Counted from the stretch's first letter, positions 41,560 to 50,602 are shown. The stretch: DNA of 64,000 nucleotides from UBA1433 sp964581565 (GCA_964581565.1 CAZOOZ010000001.1:62001-126000); one strand, 5' to 3'. Notes: generated from the sequence alone by a model not told the origin. A program made the numbers and translations.

Positions 41560-42192
41560 TTACATTTTAAGTTTGTCAACTTCTCCGTTCATAAGAAACG
41601 GTAAATTTTGCCGTATCTTCTCATGCGGCCAATCCCACCACTGTAACTGTTGAAGCTTGTTGACAGCTATATCATCAAAACGTTTTTTGATGGTCCCGGC
41701 AGGCACGCCGCCTACAATCGTATACGGCTCAACATCTTTTGTAACAACCGCGCGCGAGGCTATGATTGCTCCGTTTCCAATGTGCACACCCGATAAAATA
41801 ACGGCATCATAGCCTATCCACACATCATTTTCGATGATAATATCGCCTTTGTTATCCCAAGCTGAAGACACTTGACTCCTGTTTAAATTCCATTCTTCAA
41901 AAAATATTGGGAAAGGATAAGTTGAGAGTGATTTAAGTGCGTGATTAGCGCTTGTGAGGAGAAATTTCGCACCGCAGGCAATAGAACAAAATTTGCCGAT
42001 AATCAACCTGTCGTTGTTGACAGGATAATGATAGAGCACATTATTTTTTTCAAATTGTGTGGGGTCCGAAACAAAATCATTATACATTGTATAATCACCG
42101 ATGATAATGTTTGGATTCGTTATTACATTTTTCAAATACACGGTATCATAGTCGTTGATCCGCGGATAAATTTTTTTATCTGGAATAGTCAT
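41560..42192 (-). CDS. Xenobiotic O-acetyltransferase (Vat/CatB type)
   Basis: 210 residues of the left-handed beta-helix hexapeptide acyltransferases. The catalytic His is in TSANHAL; also IENDVWIGYDAVILSGVHIGNGAIIASRAVVTKDVEPYTIVGGVPA and the tail WWDWPHEKI, which is typical of Vat and xenobiotic CAT enzymes. These acetylate streptogramin A or chloramphenicol. Many chromosomal relatives have unknown substrates, so resistance is not proven. AGGAGG precedes the ATG. A terminator follows it. Confidence 0.82.
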   Translation of the reverse strand: MTIPDKKIYPRINDYDTVYLKNVITNPNIIIGDYTMYNDFVSDPTQFEKNNVLYHYPVNNDRLIIGKFCSIACGAKFLLTSANHALKSLSTYPFPIFFEEWNLNRSQVSSAWDNKGDIIIENDVWIGYDAVILSGVHIGNGAIIASRAVVTKDVEPYTIVGGVPAGTIKKRFDDIAVNKLQQLQWWDWPHEKIRQNLPFLMNGEVDKLKM

Positions 42193-42309
42193 AGAGATCC
42201 TCCTGAATTTTAATGTTTATTGAACTATTCCAGTAACTGCAATGCACCTTTTCATAGCATGATCCTCCGGTTATAAAAATATAGTCTTATCATAACACAA
42301 ATCAAAAAC

Positions 42310-42341
42310 TGCCGCATCGGTTTTAAAGCGGCGGCATTTAG
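42310..42341 (-). terminator. Terminator-like hairpin next to the tRNA relic
   Basis: TGCCGC (42310-42315) and GCGGCA (42331-42336) with a 15-nt loop; on the minus strand it is followed by GTTTTTGATTT. It may once have ended the tRNA transcript before the island entered. Confidence 0.5.
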
Positions 42342-42350
42342 CAAGACAAT

Positions 42351-42404
42351 TGGCGGAGAGGGTGGGATTTGGACCCACGTGGGATTGCTCCCAAACTGAT
42401 TTCG
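42351..42404 (-). repeat. Displaced tRNA-Ser 3' half (att repeat)
   Basis: 54 bases repeat the 3' half of the intact tRNA-Ser (46505-46558) with three substitutions, in the same orientation. The T-loop is mutated (GGGTCCAAATC instead of GGGTTCGAATC), so it is not under tRNA selection. Beyond 42404 the similarity stops exactly at the anticodon region. This is the pattern left by integrase-mediated insertion in a tRNA gene. Confidence 0.8.
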
Positions 42405-42938
42405 CCGAAAAACCTCTATTTTAAAGGTTTCCGGCGTTTCATCTTATAAACTCTCGTAACCGCTATACAAGTCCTTTTATAAAGGTCGGGCATTATTTGG
42501 GCACTACGCGACCACCAATAAGTTGAGTGATCTTTGGTCATGTGGTTTATGGCTTTTCGAGAGTTTTTGAATCAGACATAAACGACTTGGGCACCATTTG
42601 GGCATCACAGATATCATTGGGGGATAATCGTTATAACTGGTAAGAGAACCATAAGAATAGTTGAACAAATGAAGGACAAGATCAATCCAATATTAGGAAA
42701 CGGGGTGTCAATATCGCTTTTCACTTGGTTGCATTTATCTAATACACACCGAATGATGCTCTCGGCGGGTTTATTATTCATGGAGTATTGAGCCTGATTA
42801 ATATTTTATTTGTTGTACTTGCCGTGGTAGTGCGCTCCCCAAAAAGGGTAAACAAAATAGAATTCTTATATTGACTTTTATAAAGTGAAGATTTATAATA
42901 AAAATAAGTTTATAACATAAACTAGTGTAGGTGAAAAT
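42405..42938. other. Degenerate end of the island, 534 bases without an intact gene
   Basis: Two copies of a TTTGGGCA-type word (42499-42506, 42598-42605) lie near the att repeat, and a minus-strand frame between them ends in DAQMVPKS-like sequence, which could be the worn 3' end of an integrase gene. Near 42760-42874 a plus frame ends in LINILFVVLAVVVRSPKRVNKIE, the tail of a membrane protein. Both are too broken to name. Confidence 0.4.
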
Positions 42939-43601
42939 ATGCAAGATAAAAAACAAGAATTAGATCAGGTAGTAGAACAGTTGGCCGTGATACAAGATGT
43001 TCTTCAAAAAAGTGATCAAGTATTTAGATTTTCTAACTTCGGCAAAGCGATAAGATGTTCTTTTTTGATTGGAGGCCTATGGATTGCGCTATTATCTTCC
43101 ACTCTGTATACCTTGGAAAAAGTTTACGGTAGTTTTATGTGCATTCCTTTATACCTAAAGATTATTACTCTATCATTTTATATCTTGACTGCTTTGGGAT
43201 TAACGGTGTATAAAACTTTTTCTACATACACCAGCTTTAAGAAAAGGATAAAAGGCATATCCTTAAGCACACTTATTAAAAGGTTGGCAACTTTAAGGTA
43301 TAGCGTTATTTTGATTAGCTATTTGAGTGTTATTACCGTGATTTGCATTTATTTAGGATTGCAAAGCCAATACCTCTTGGTTATCCCTGTCTTTTCAATT
43401 CTCTATGGTTTGTTATTGATATCTGCTAATGTGTTTATTGTAGTACGCAAGCTGTATTTTCTTGGAGGCTGGTTAATAGCAACTGGGTTGATAACATTAA
43501 TCCTTGCAGATATGTTTGAACCGTTTTTTGTACCAATCATTACATTGGCAGCAGGATTTATTCTGACTTCAATTTTGTTGTATGTAGAAAAAAAGGCTTA
43601 A
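42939..43601 (+). CDS. Membrane protein of the island, unknown
   Basis: 220 residues. A cytoplasmic N-terminal helix (about 1-38), then six predicted TM helices in pairs with a basic loop (KTFSTYTSFKKRIKG). TAGGTG precedes the ATG. It directly precedes the regulator gene (stop at 43601, next ATG 43606). Pairs of this type, a membrane protein and a winged-helix regulator, occur in front of ABC exporters and may sense the exporter's substrate. Confidence 0.6.
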   Translation: MQDKKQELDQVVEQLAVIQDVLQKSDQVFRFSNFGKAIRCSFLIGGLWIALLSSTLYTLEKVYGSFMCIPLYLKIITLSFYILTALGLTVYKTFSTYTSFKKRIKGISLSTLIKRLATLRYSVILISYLSVITVICIYLGLQSQYLLVIPVFSILYGLLLISANVFIVVRKLYFLGGWLIATGLITLILADMFEPFFVPIITLAAGFILTSILLYVEKKA

Positions 43602-43605
43602 TGTG

Positions 43606-43935
43606 ATGGGAAAAAATGATATACATTCTGGATTCGTTTCAGACCGATTGCTCCATGAGCCAACCCGGCTTCAAATTGTGACTTATTTGATTTCAAAATC
43701 AGAAGAAGTTCCTTTTACAACTTTGAAGCAAGAATTAAATTTTACCGCAGGGAATCTATCTGTTCAATTAAAAAAATTAGAAGAAGCGGGATATATAAGT
43801 ATCCAAAAAACCTTTAGAAATAATCGGCCATGGACGGGCGTTTCTATGACGCCTATAGGTTTAGATGCAGTTCGTTTGTATTTACATGAGCTTGAAGCAA
43901 TTGTGAAGCAATTAAAGGGTAGTATGCCAAAATAG
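43606..43935 (+). CDS. Winged-helix regulator (HTH_34/MarR-like)
   Basis: 109 residues from ATG 43606; a GTG directly upstream adds one residue. The fold is a single winged helix: SDRLLHEPTRLQIVTYLISKSEEVPFTTLKQELNFTAGNLSVQLKKLEEAGYISIQKTF. This family (PF13601) often controls nearby membrane genes. It sits 50 nt before the ABC ATPase start and probably controls this operon. Confidence 0.8.
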   Translation: MGKNDIHSGFVSDRLLHEPTRLQIVTYLISKSEEVPFTTLKQELNFTAGNLSVQLKKLEEAGYISIQKTFRNNRPWTGVSMTPIGLDAVRLYLHELEAIVKQLKGSMPK

Positions 43936-43984
43936 AAAAATAAATGTGACAAGTGCCAAAAGAGGTATTAGGGGGGGAGGAAAT

Positions 43985-44830
43985 ATGATTTACGTAAAAG
44001 ACTTATCATTCAGTTATACTAAAAAACCATTTCTCGAAAATATCAGCTTTAATGTTGAGCGAGGAGAGATTTTTGGATTTCTTGGCCCCTCCGGCGCAGG
44101 GAAAACCACCTTACAAAAAATACTGACCGGCCAAATTTTAAACTATAACGGTACCGCGGTTGTAAACGGGACTGAGGTTAAAAATAGAAATAACAGTTTT
44201 TATGAACACATTGGAGTTGATTTTGAGTTTCCGTCGCTTTATGAGAAGCTAACCGCAAGACAAAATCTCGAGTTTTTCGCTTCTCTGTATTCAAAAAAAC
44301 CGAAACAGATTGACCAACTCTTACGTTCCGTTCATTTATATAACGACAGTGATAAAAAAGTATCAGATTATTCAAAGGGCATGAAATCACGGCTTGACTT
44401 TATAAAAGCACTTATACATGATCCTGATATTCTTTTTTTAGACGAACCGACAAGCGGGCTTGACCCTTCAAATAGCTACGATATGAAGAAAATTATAAAA
44501 ACGGAACGCTCTAAAGGAAAGATTATAGTTTTAACGACTCATAATATGCAGGACGCAACCGAGCTTTGTGATCGAGTAGCATTTATTGTTGATGGTGGAA
44601 TTACAGCACTTGACACTCCGCATAATTTGATAATGGCTAAACGTGCGAGAAAACTTCGTTACACATATTGCGAAAATGGCGAAAAAAGCGGCGAATGTTT
44701 GCTTTCCGCATCAAGTTCTGATGTTATGTTAAAAAAATTGATGCAAGAAAACAGACTTCTTTCTATTCATAGTAGTGAGCCTACACTCAATGATATATTC
44801 ATTGAGGTCACCGGGAGGTCGCTAACATGA
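43985..44830 (+). CDS. ABC exporter ATP-binding subunit
   Basis: 281 residues from ATG 43985, chosen for the very strong GGGGGGAGG. Walker A GPSGAGKTT, a modified signature YSKGMKSRL, Walker B ILFLDEPTSGLDP and switch LTTHN. A C-terminal extension (from about 215) is typical of drug and lantibiotic exporters. With the two permeases downstream it forms an ABC-2 type efflux pump. The three-gene order is like the fluoroquinolone exporter Rv2688c-Rv2686c. Substrate not determined. Confidence 0.85.
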   Translation: MIYVKDLSFSYTKKPFLENISFNVERGEIFGFLGPSGAGKTTLQKILTGQILNYNGTAVVNGTEVKNRNNSFYEHIGVDFEFPSLYEKLTARQNLEFFASLYSKKPKQIDQLLRSVHLYNDSDKKVSDYSKGMKSRLDFIKALIHDPDILFLDEPTSGLDPSNSYDMKKIIKTERSKGKIIVLTTHNMQDATELCDRVAFIVDGGITALDTPHNLIMAKRARKLRYTYCENGEKSGECLLSASSSDVMLKKLMQENRLLSIHSSEPTLNDIFIEVTGRSLT

Positions 44831-45510
44831 GATTTAGGGGATTGTTATTGGGTGATGTATGCTTTCAAATTAAATATGGGTTTTACTTCTTGTATGCCTT
44901 TTTGACAACGGTATATATTTGTGTACTTATGTTCATACCAAGTTCAGTAAAAGAAAAAGTTACGGCCATTCTCATATTTACTGATCCAGCAGCATTAGGA
45001 CTATTCTTTTTGGGAGCAATGATACTACTTGAAAAAAGTGAGTGTGTGCTTGCCTCGCTTGCGGTATCGCCGATAAAGACTTGGGAGTATATTGTTTCAA
45101 AAGTGCTGTCACTTAGCATTATTTCAACTTCTACTGCTATCATAATATCCGCCGTATACAGCATTCACATATTGCCCTTTGTGGTTGCGGGAGCATTTTT
45201 AGGATCGGTACTGTTTTCTCTTTTTGGCATTATTATCGGAACAAAAGCAAAGAGCTTAAATCAATTTTTGATTTTAACCGTTCCGATTACACTTGTTATC
45301 ATGCTTCCTGCGCTTGCAGAAACTTTTGGTGTGAGTTGTCCTCTATTTTGGATAAATCCCGGAAATGCAGTTTTGCGGGTGATCGAGGGAAATGTAACTC
45401 TGATATATTTATCTCTTTCCATTATTATTGCTTGTATTATAGTGGCATATGCTTTCACCATAAAAGCTGTTTCTAAAATGCTGAAAACGATTGGAGGTGT
45501 TAAATTGTGA
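44827..45510 (+). CDS. ABC-2 type permease 1
   Basis: 227 residues with six predicted TM helices. The ATG overlaps the ATPase stop (ATGA). Segment LLEKSECVLASLAVSPIKTWEYIVSKVLSL, between TM2 and TM3, is typical of ABC-2 export permeases. It pairs with permease 2, giving a heterodimeric channel. Confidence 0.8.
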   Translation: MRFRGLLLGDVCFQIKYGFYFLYAFLTTVYICVLMFIPSSVKEKVTAILIFTDPAALGLFFLGAMILLEKSECVLASLAVSPIKTWEYIVSKVLSLSIISTSTAIIISAVYSIHILPFVVAGAFLGSVLFSLFGIIIGTKAKSLNQFLILTVPITLVIMLPALAETFGVSCPLFWINPGNAVLRVIEGNVTLIYLSLSIIIACIIVAYAFTIKAVSKMLKTIGGVKL

Positions 45511-46220
45511 ATGCTCTGATTTTATCTTTCAAGCGATTTTTGTCTCAAATATCAAAAGATAAAATGCTGATTATAGTATGTCTTGATCCAATTCTGACAG
45601 GAATTATGTTTAAATTTGGAATACCGATTACAGAAGATGTGATTGCAAATCACTTCGGAGTATCGGCAATTTTATCACCCTATTATTTATTGTTTGATAT
45701 TGTCCTTGCGATGGTAATACCATATATATTCTGCTTTGTTTCCGCAATGGTTATTTTAGAGGAATTGGACAGCAAAGTAGCAAAATATATGTATGTTACA
45801 CCGATTGGAAAAACCGGATACCTTATCTCGCGTTTATGCTTTCCAATGATAATATCAATACTGTTTTCTATTCCAATACTTTCAATCTTTTCACTTACAG
45901 AAATGAGTATAGCAACAATTATACTCTTGTCTTTTTTTGCCAGTTGTATTGGATTGATGGCAGCACTTATTATTGTTTCATTTTCGTCGAACAAAGTGGA
46001 AGGCATGGCTTATGCAAAGTTTGGTGGCATTATAATACTCGGCGCACCTATTCCATTTTTCTTAAATGGAAACGAACAATACCTCGGAGCATTCATGCCG
46101 TCATTTTGGATATCAAAGTTGTCACTTGAATTTAATATGTTTAATCTTATATTTGCAGTTCTTATTTCTGCTGTTTGGCTGATTATTCTATTTAAACGCT
46201 TTATTATAAAAATAGTTTGA
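45507..46220 (+). CDS. ABC-2 type permease 2
   Basis: 237 residues with six predicted TM helices and the matching segment EELDSKVAKYMYVTPIGKTGYLISRL. Its GTG start overlaps the stop of permease 1 and GGAGGTG lies 7 nt upstream. Last intact gene of the island. Confidence 0.8.
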   Translation: MNALILSFKRFLSQISKDKMLIIVCLDPILTGIMFKFGIPITEDVIANHFGVSAILSPYYLLFDIVLAMVIPYIFCFVSAMVILEELDSKVAKYMYVTPIGKTGYLISRLCFPMIISILFSIPILSIFSLTEMSIATIILLSFFASCIGLMAALIIVSFSSNKVEGMAYAKFGGIIILGAPIPFFLNGNEQYLGAFMPSFWISKLSLEFNMFNLIFAVLISAVWLIILFKRFIIKIV

Positions 46221-46244
46221 TTTAACATCAAATAAAAGCCCTAA

Positions 46245-46490
46245 ATTGACATTACACGTCAAGAAGTTCTCCCTATTTTAGAACGGCTTGGTCTAACCCG
46301 GGAAGAAACAAATCGAAATGTACTTAAACTTTCAGGTAGACAGCAACAGCGTGTGGCGACAGCTCGCGGATGCATCAATTCCAAAAAAGCAGTCGGAAAT
46401 GGGCAGATAACTTCTATCTTCTCAAGTCTTTTCGTAAATTCTCATAAGTGTCCGAGGAAGAAAAGGCGAAAGCCCGCAATCGTTTAGATT
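46245..46490 (+). pseudogene. Relic of an ABC ATPase (MacB/LolD type)
   Basis: Start-less frame reading DITRQEVLPILERLGLTREETNRNV, then a decayed signature LSGRQQQRVATAR (normal LSGGQQQRVAIAR). After that the frame runs out without Walker B. It lies between permease 2 and the tRNA and is the stump of a second transporter gene. Confidence 0.7.
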
Positions 46491-46504
46491 ACAGGCTTTC
46501 AGAT

Positions 46505-46593
46505 TGGCGGAGAGGGTGGGATTCGAACCCACGCGGGATTGCTCCCAAACTGATTTCGAGTCAGCCCCGTTATGACCGCTTCGATACCTCTCC
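46505..46593 (-). tRNA. tRNA-Ser (anticodon CGA)
   Basis: 89 nt with encoded CCA. The acceptor stem GGAGAGG/CCTCTCC pairs fully. The anticodon arm CTGA-CTCGAAA-TCAG gives anticodon CGA, and there is a long variable arm and the T-loop TTCGAAT. Class II tRNA reading UCG. It serves as the attachment site of the island at 42351-46558. Confidence 0.93.
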
Positions 46594-46659
46594 GAGTTTT
46601 CTTATTGTAACTCTAAATGAATATAAAAACAATATTCCATATGATGGAATCAAAAAAAA

Positions 46660-46682
46660 TGTGTGAAAACACACAGTTTTTT
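46660..46682. terminator. Hairpin with A/T runs upstream of tRNA-Ser
   Basis: TGTGTG-AAAA-CACACA (46660-46675) with an A8 run on the left and T7 on the right. It works as a terminator in either direction and would insulate the tRNA gene. Confidence 0.55.
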
Positions 46683-46708
46683 TAAAAAAGTTATGCAATA
46701 ATTATTTA

Positions 46709-46940
46709 TGGCATTGAAATCGTGCGCGAGGGGGTGCAGTCCCGCTTTATGCCGATTTATGAAGTGGAAAACGGAAAGTTTAAGCCCAATATTGACGTGA
46801 AAAATCCTATTCCTTTAAAAGAGTATCGCTCATCTATGAAAAAATATAAGAACTTAAGCGATGAGCAGATTGCCGAGCTACAAGATTATGTAGATAGGAA
46901 GTGGGAAAAACTCAAGGCGCTTTGCGATACGTTGGGGTAA
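46709..46940 (+). pseudogene. C-terminal relic of 2-oxoacid:ferredoxin oxidoreductase beta subunit
   Basis: About 76 codons reading IEIVREGVQSRFMPIYEVENGKF, then NPIPLKEYRSSMKKYKNLSDEQIAELQDYVDRKWEKL. This is the usual end of PorB-type subunits. The catalytic TPP part is missing. It lies just beyond the tRNA, so an insertion or deletion at this hot spot probably removed the rest. Confidence 0.65.
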
Positions 46941-47052
46941 ATTGAAGAAAATAAAAGCGGCTTCTCTCGGTTGAGGGGAGCTGCTAGCACTAAAGTCATA
47001 AGAAATAGTATTGTAATTAATAATGGATGTATATTCACGCTTACATATTAAA

Positions 47053-49656
47053 TTAGACAAATAATTCCGGGTAATTAATTTTAACAGTAGATAATGCTGT
47101 ATACAATTCATCGTTTATGGTTTTTGATATGAGAATATGATTAAGTCTTATCTCACCATTAATGGACTGTACATACTGACGATATGGAGGCTTAAGTAGT
47201 GTTAATGCTTGCTCACGTAAAAATCCGTATTTTTGCAATTGTATAACAAATTTATTATTCGTACCATATTCAACAAATTCATACCAATCGTTTTTCAAGG
47301 CTGCATGCCCTCGTATTTTTATTATTGCCTCAGAAAATCTTAAGAAGTACATGGAGAATTTATAGTTTATTATTTGTTCAATATCCTTCATAACTTCGTT
47401 AATAACATAGTTTTTTTGCTTAGATGAACCACTATACTCTTCAAAATGATAATTTGGTTCATAAAAAAGTAATTGCCCTTTTGTATCCTCATAATGCTTT
47501 ATTGCACCTCGAATGATTTCGTGCAAGCCTTTCCCATCCATCCATTGAGTAAGAATAACAGTATAATATTTAAGCTTATCACCTTTACCAAGAGTTTCTT
47601 TTTCATAGATACGCCATTGAAAAATACTTGATAGCGTTTCCAAAAAGGTTAAGCAATTTTTATAATTAAAATCATTTGGATAATTGATATTACTCTTTGA
47701 CACAAACTCATACAAAGACTGCTTTTGTTTAGCGGAAACATTAATATCGTCATCGCTATTAACTATATTCGAAAACATTTCTCGGATATCGATAATGTTC
47801 TGAGGGGTTAAATGATTCTTCTTACGAAAAGCTTTGACAATGTAGCTTTCGTTCTTTGCGCATATGTCGTGAAGTAACATATTTAGACTTTTTGCTGCGT
47901 ATTCATATGTTGACTCAGTAAAACCTTTGTCTGAATATCTTTCGTCAGCTTCGAGCAGATTGGTTTTCCCTTTAATCAATCTCTCAATTATGTATTTTTT
48001 ATGTTTATCTTTAAGTGCTTCTTGTGGTAACAAATTCTGTTTAGGTAATGGTTTGAGTAAAACTTCATCAAAGTATTGTTTATAATTGTCATCTTCAATA
48101 ATGAGGAATACATTGCCACTTTCATTTAAAGTGACACGTCCCGCTCTACCCATTAAGTTAAAGGCGTCAATTGTAGACATTTTTGAACGCCCTTTTTTGT
48201 GATCAAAAATAAATAGATTATCAGCCGGGACATTTACTCCCTCTAACAATGTGCTTGTGCAAAAGCAGAATGTTATGAGTTTTAATTTCATCAGTGCTTC
48301 TATTTCAATGCGGATTTCTGCTGGTAATGCACCTATATGATAGGCTACACCACAACGGATAAGATTTGCCAAATAATATTCCTTGTGAATTTTCTGCTCA
48401 ATTTGAGCCGCAACTTTTTCCAACCGTGGATCGGTATGTTTTTGGGAATCGAGTTTATTGGATAGCAATATATCACTCAGCTGAATGGCATAGTTTATTG
48501 CCTTATTAGCGGACGCGACATATATCAAGTTGCGTTTATCCTGTCCTAAGTAAGTCAGTGCAGTAATTTTGCTAGTAATGTCGTTACAAAGTTTCCCGCA
48601 GTTTAATAAGGTCTGTGAGAGACCATTTAAGCACTGTACTTGCCTATTAATAATATCAATATACACTTTATTCTGTATAACTGGAGAAAATGCAAAAACT
48701 CGACCATTGGATTTATCCGATTGAGTAAAGAAATTAGTGAGTTCTAGATATATATCGGGATTTGGTATAATTGGAGACGAAAAATAAACTCGTATCTCAG
48801 ACATCGCTTTCACCATATCAAGTATTTTGTAATACACGATACTACGCTTATCCTTTTCTGAAATTTTATGTGCCTCATCAATGAAAAGTTGATGAAATTT
48901 TATATTGGGTAATTTAAGCAACGAATAATATAGCCGTTCAGGTGTAAGAACAGCAATAAAGTTTTCGTTATTTTGGATGGATGCAGTTGTAGTGATAATC
49001 TTATGGCGACCTACTCCAAGATATTCTGAAAATCTGATAATAATTTTATTTGCAATTTCGTTTAGAAGTGCACGGGTAGGTACAATAATAGCGAAGTTCT
49101 CAGTGCTTCCTCTTTTAAGTTCTTCGCGAATGTAATTTAAAATCACGAAGGTTTTTCCCATAGAGGTCGGTGCAGAAAAGCTATAATATTGATTATTGTT
49201 CAATCCTTCAAGGAGAACCATCTGCGAATCAAAGAGTACTTCTGTATCTTTTTCGCCAATTTGATTTTCTCTTATATGAACAAAAAGAGATAGGTCTCTT
49301 AAATACTCAAAATCTGCATTTCCAATCTTTCCTTTTTCATCTAACAGTTTAAGGCTTGCAAAATTTGAGACGTTTCTATACACACTTTCCTTGAAAATTT
49401 GAACCTCTACATTATCAACAAAAAGTTGTGAAAGTATAATGACAATTTGTTGCGCCAAATTCTGATGTGTCTCTTCCTCGGATAATGATAATAAATCTGC
49501 AAAGCGCAATAGTTTTTTATAATTACTATCAAAAACATTATTTAGATGGCCAAAAAGTGACTTTGTATAATCGACAATTAGACGTTTATATAGACATCCA
49601 AGTGTTTTATCTTGTAATATATCTTTAAACAAGAAGTTTGAAAGAGGTTCATTCAT
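47053..49656 (-). CDS. hamB: Hachiman defence helicase HamB
   Basis: 867-residue superfamily 2 helicase. Motif I SAPTSMGKT (161-169), DEAH (260-263), motif III SSPII, motif V FCTSTLLEGVNVPADN and motif VI LMGRAGRV; then a long C-terminal region. In Hachiman, HamB senses altered DNA and controls the HamA nuclease. AAGGAGG precedes the ATG, 4 nt after the hamA stop. All helicase motifs look intact. Confidence 0.88.
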   Translation of the reverse strand: MNEPLSNFLFKDILQDKTLGCLYKRLIVDYTKSLFGHLNNVFDSNYKKLLRFADLLSLSEEETHQNLAQQIVIILSQLFVDNVEVQIFKESVYRNVSNFASLKLLDEKGKIGNADFEYLRDLSLFVHIRENQIGEKDTEVLFDSQMVLLEGLNNNQYYSFSAPTSMGKTFVILNYIREELKRGSTENFAIIVPTRALLNEIANKIIIRFSEYLGVGRHKIITTTASIQNNENFIAVLTPERLYYSLLKLPNIKFHQLFIDEAHKISEKDKRSIVYYKILDMVKAMSEIRVYFSSPIIPNPDIYLELTNFFTQSDKSNGRVFAFSPVIQNKVYIDIINRQVQCLNGLSQTLLNCGKLCNDITSKITALTYLGQDKRNLIYVASANKAINYAIQLSDILLSNKLDSQKHTDPRLEKVAAQIEQKIHKEYYLANLIRCGVAYHIGALPAEIRIEIEALMKLKLITFCFCTSTLLEGVNVPADNLFIFDHKKGRSKMSTIDAFNLMGRAGRVTLNESGNVFLIIEDDNYKQYFDEVLLKPLPKQNLLPQEALKDKHKKYIIERLIKGKTNLLEADERYSDKGFTESTYEYAAKSLNMLLHDICAKNESYIVKAFRKKNHLTPQNIIDIREMFSNIVNSDDDINVSAKQKQSLYEFVSKSNINYPNDFNYKNCLTFLETLSSIFQWRIYEKETLGKGDKLKYYTVILTQWMDGKGLHEIIRGAIKHYEDTKGQLLFYEPNYHFEEYSGSSKQKNYVINEVMKDIEQIINYKFSMYFLRFSEAIIKIRGHAALKNDWYEFVEYGTNNKFVIQLQKYGFLREQALTLLKPPYRQYVQSINGEIRLNHILISKTINDELYTALSTVKINYPELFV

Positions 49657-49660
49657 AATT

Positions 49661-50602
49661 TTACGTGCCTCCTTTGTTATAATGAGGCCGCTGATTTTTG
49701 ATTTGTTTCATGATTTCCTTGCGATCTTTTTGCGCATCATGAAATGGTAAAAAATAAAAATTGAATTGGTAATTAGATAAATGGTATTTATTGATGCTTT
49801 CGATGATTAAATCAACATATGCTAAGACCTGCTTTTCATTTTCTATGATAATATTCTTGTCGTATATATCGTTATTATCATTTTCACCCTTATAATTAAT
49901 ACTATATCCAATAAAGATACCGAATATGGTTTCTCTTTTTTTCCGGGGGATTTCAAATATATAGCTTTTTATCTCGGCAGCCTCTTCTTCATTTACAAAT
50001 TGATTTATTAAATGCGTATCAAGAAGATTTAAATCTTGTATATTTGTGGTTATATAAGTGTGTAGGGATTCAAATGCTGCCTTTATACCAGCACTTAAAG
50101 TATTTTGTAATTTAGCTTCACCGATGACAAGTTGGAGAATCTTTTTGCCATCTTCCGTTGTTCTAAATTTAAAATGGATTCCGTCGCTTCCTTTGATATA
50201 GTCCTGTTTGCTTGTTTTTAACTCAACTTTACTAAATAGTTTTGGGGCTTTTAAATCTTGTTCTAAGAATAAATATAAAAGGATCTCTCCAAGCTCGCCA
50301 CCAGCTCCTTTGTCGCCATTTTCAGCTATTTCACGAAGATGTGCTACTGCTTCGCTTAACACTGTATATACTCGTTGGGGGTTTTGCTCAATTTCAGATA
50401 TTTTGCGTCTATCAAACACATATCTTGCTATATTTGGCAGAAGGTATTCATATAGTTCGTCGTAGTTAAATTGCTTGTTTTCGGTATTTAGCATGAAAAG
50501 TCTCAAGTAGTTGTTATTAACAATATCAAGGGAAGTTTCGGATAGTTTTCTAAAAATGCCAAATCCCGTATCAAATGATGTATTTTTATATATATTTTTC
50601 AT
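49661..50602 (-). CDS. hamA: Hachiman defence effector HamA (DUF1837)
   Basis: 313 residues. Family signature GGELGEILLYLFLE (101-114), LKAPKLFSKVELKTS, then KGSDGIHF with D140 and IGEAK with E162 and K164, forming a PD-(D/E)xK nuclease site. HamA with HamB protects against phages by degrading DNA in infected cells. The ATG overlaps the TGA of a short frame (50599-50655). GGAG lies about 11-14 nt upstream. The active-site residues are kept, so the system is probably functional. Confidence 0.88.
   Translation of the reverse strand: MKNIYKNTSFDTGFGIFRKLSETSLDIVNNNYLRLFMLNTENKQFNYDELYEYLLPNIARYVFDRRKISEIEQNPQRVYTVLSEAVAHLREIAENGDKGAGGELGEILLYLFLEQDLKAPKLFSKVELKTSKQDYIKGSDGIHFKFRTTEDGKKILQLVIGEAKLQNTLSAGIKAAFESLHTYITTNIQDLNLLDTHLINQFVNEEEAAEIKSYIFEIPRKKRETIFGIFIGYSINYKGENDNNDIYDKNIIIENEKQVLAYVDLIIESINKYHLSNYQFNFYFLPFHDAQKDRKEIMKQIKNQRPHYNKGGT

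Larger units (their letters stand above)
42351..46558. mobile_element. Decayed integrative island in tRNA-Ser
   Basis: Bounded by a 54-bp direct repeat of the tRNA-Ser 3' half. Contents: a membrane protein, a winged-helix regulator, an ABC exporter of three genes and relics of a membrane protein and an ABC ATPase. No integrase or excisionase remains. The short size (4.2 kb), base drift in the outer repeat and the relics show an old, immobile remnant. Confidence 0.65.

Noticed and set aside
42351..42404. Second tRNA-Ser gene
   Set aside because: Only the 3' half is present, and the T-loop is mutated; it is an integration repeat.
46448..46666. 72-codon open frame over the tRNA
   Set aside because: It reads across the tRNA-Ser gene; the RWGGWDSNP-like peptide is a familiar artefact of tRNA-Ser sequence.
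46954..46988. Imperfect hairpin between the porB relic and hamB
   Set aside because: It resembles dispersed clostridial intergenic repeats and may terminate hamB, but pairing is broken and no second copy was seen in the window.
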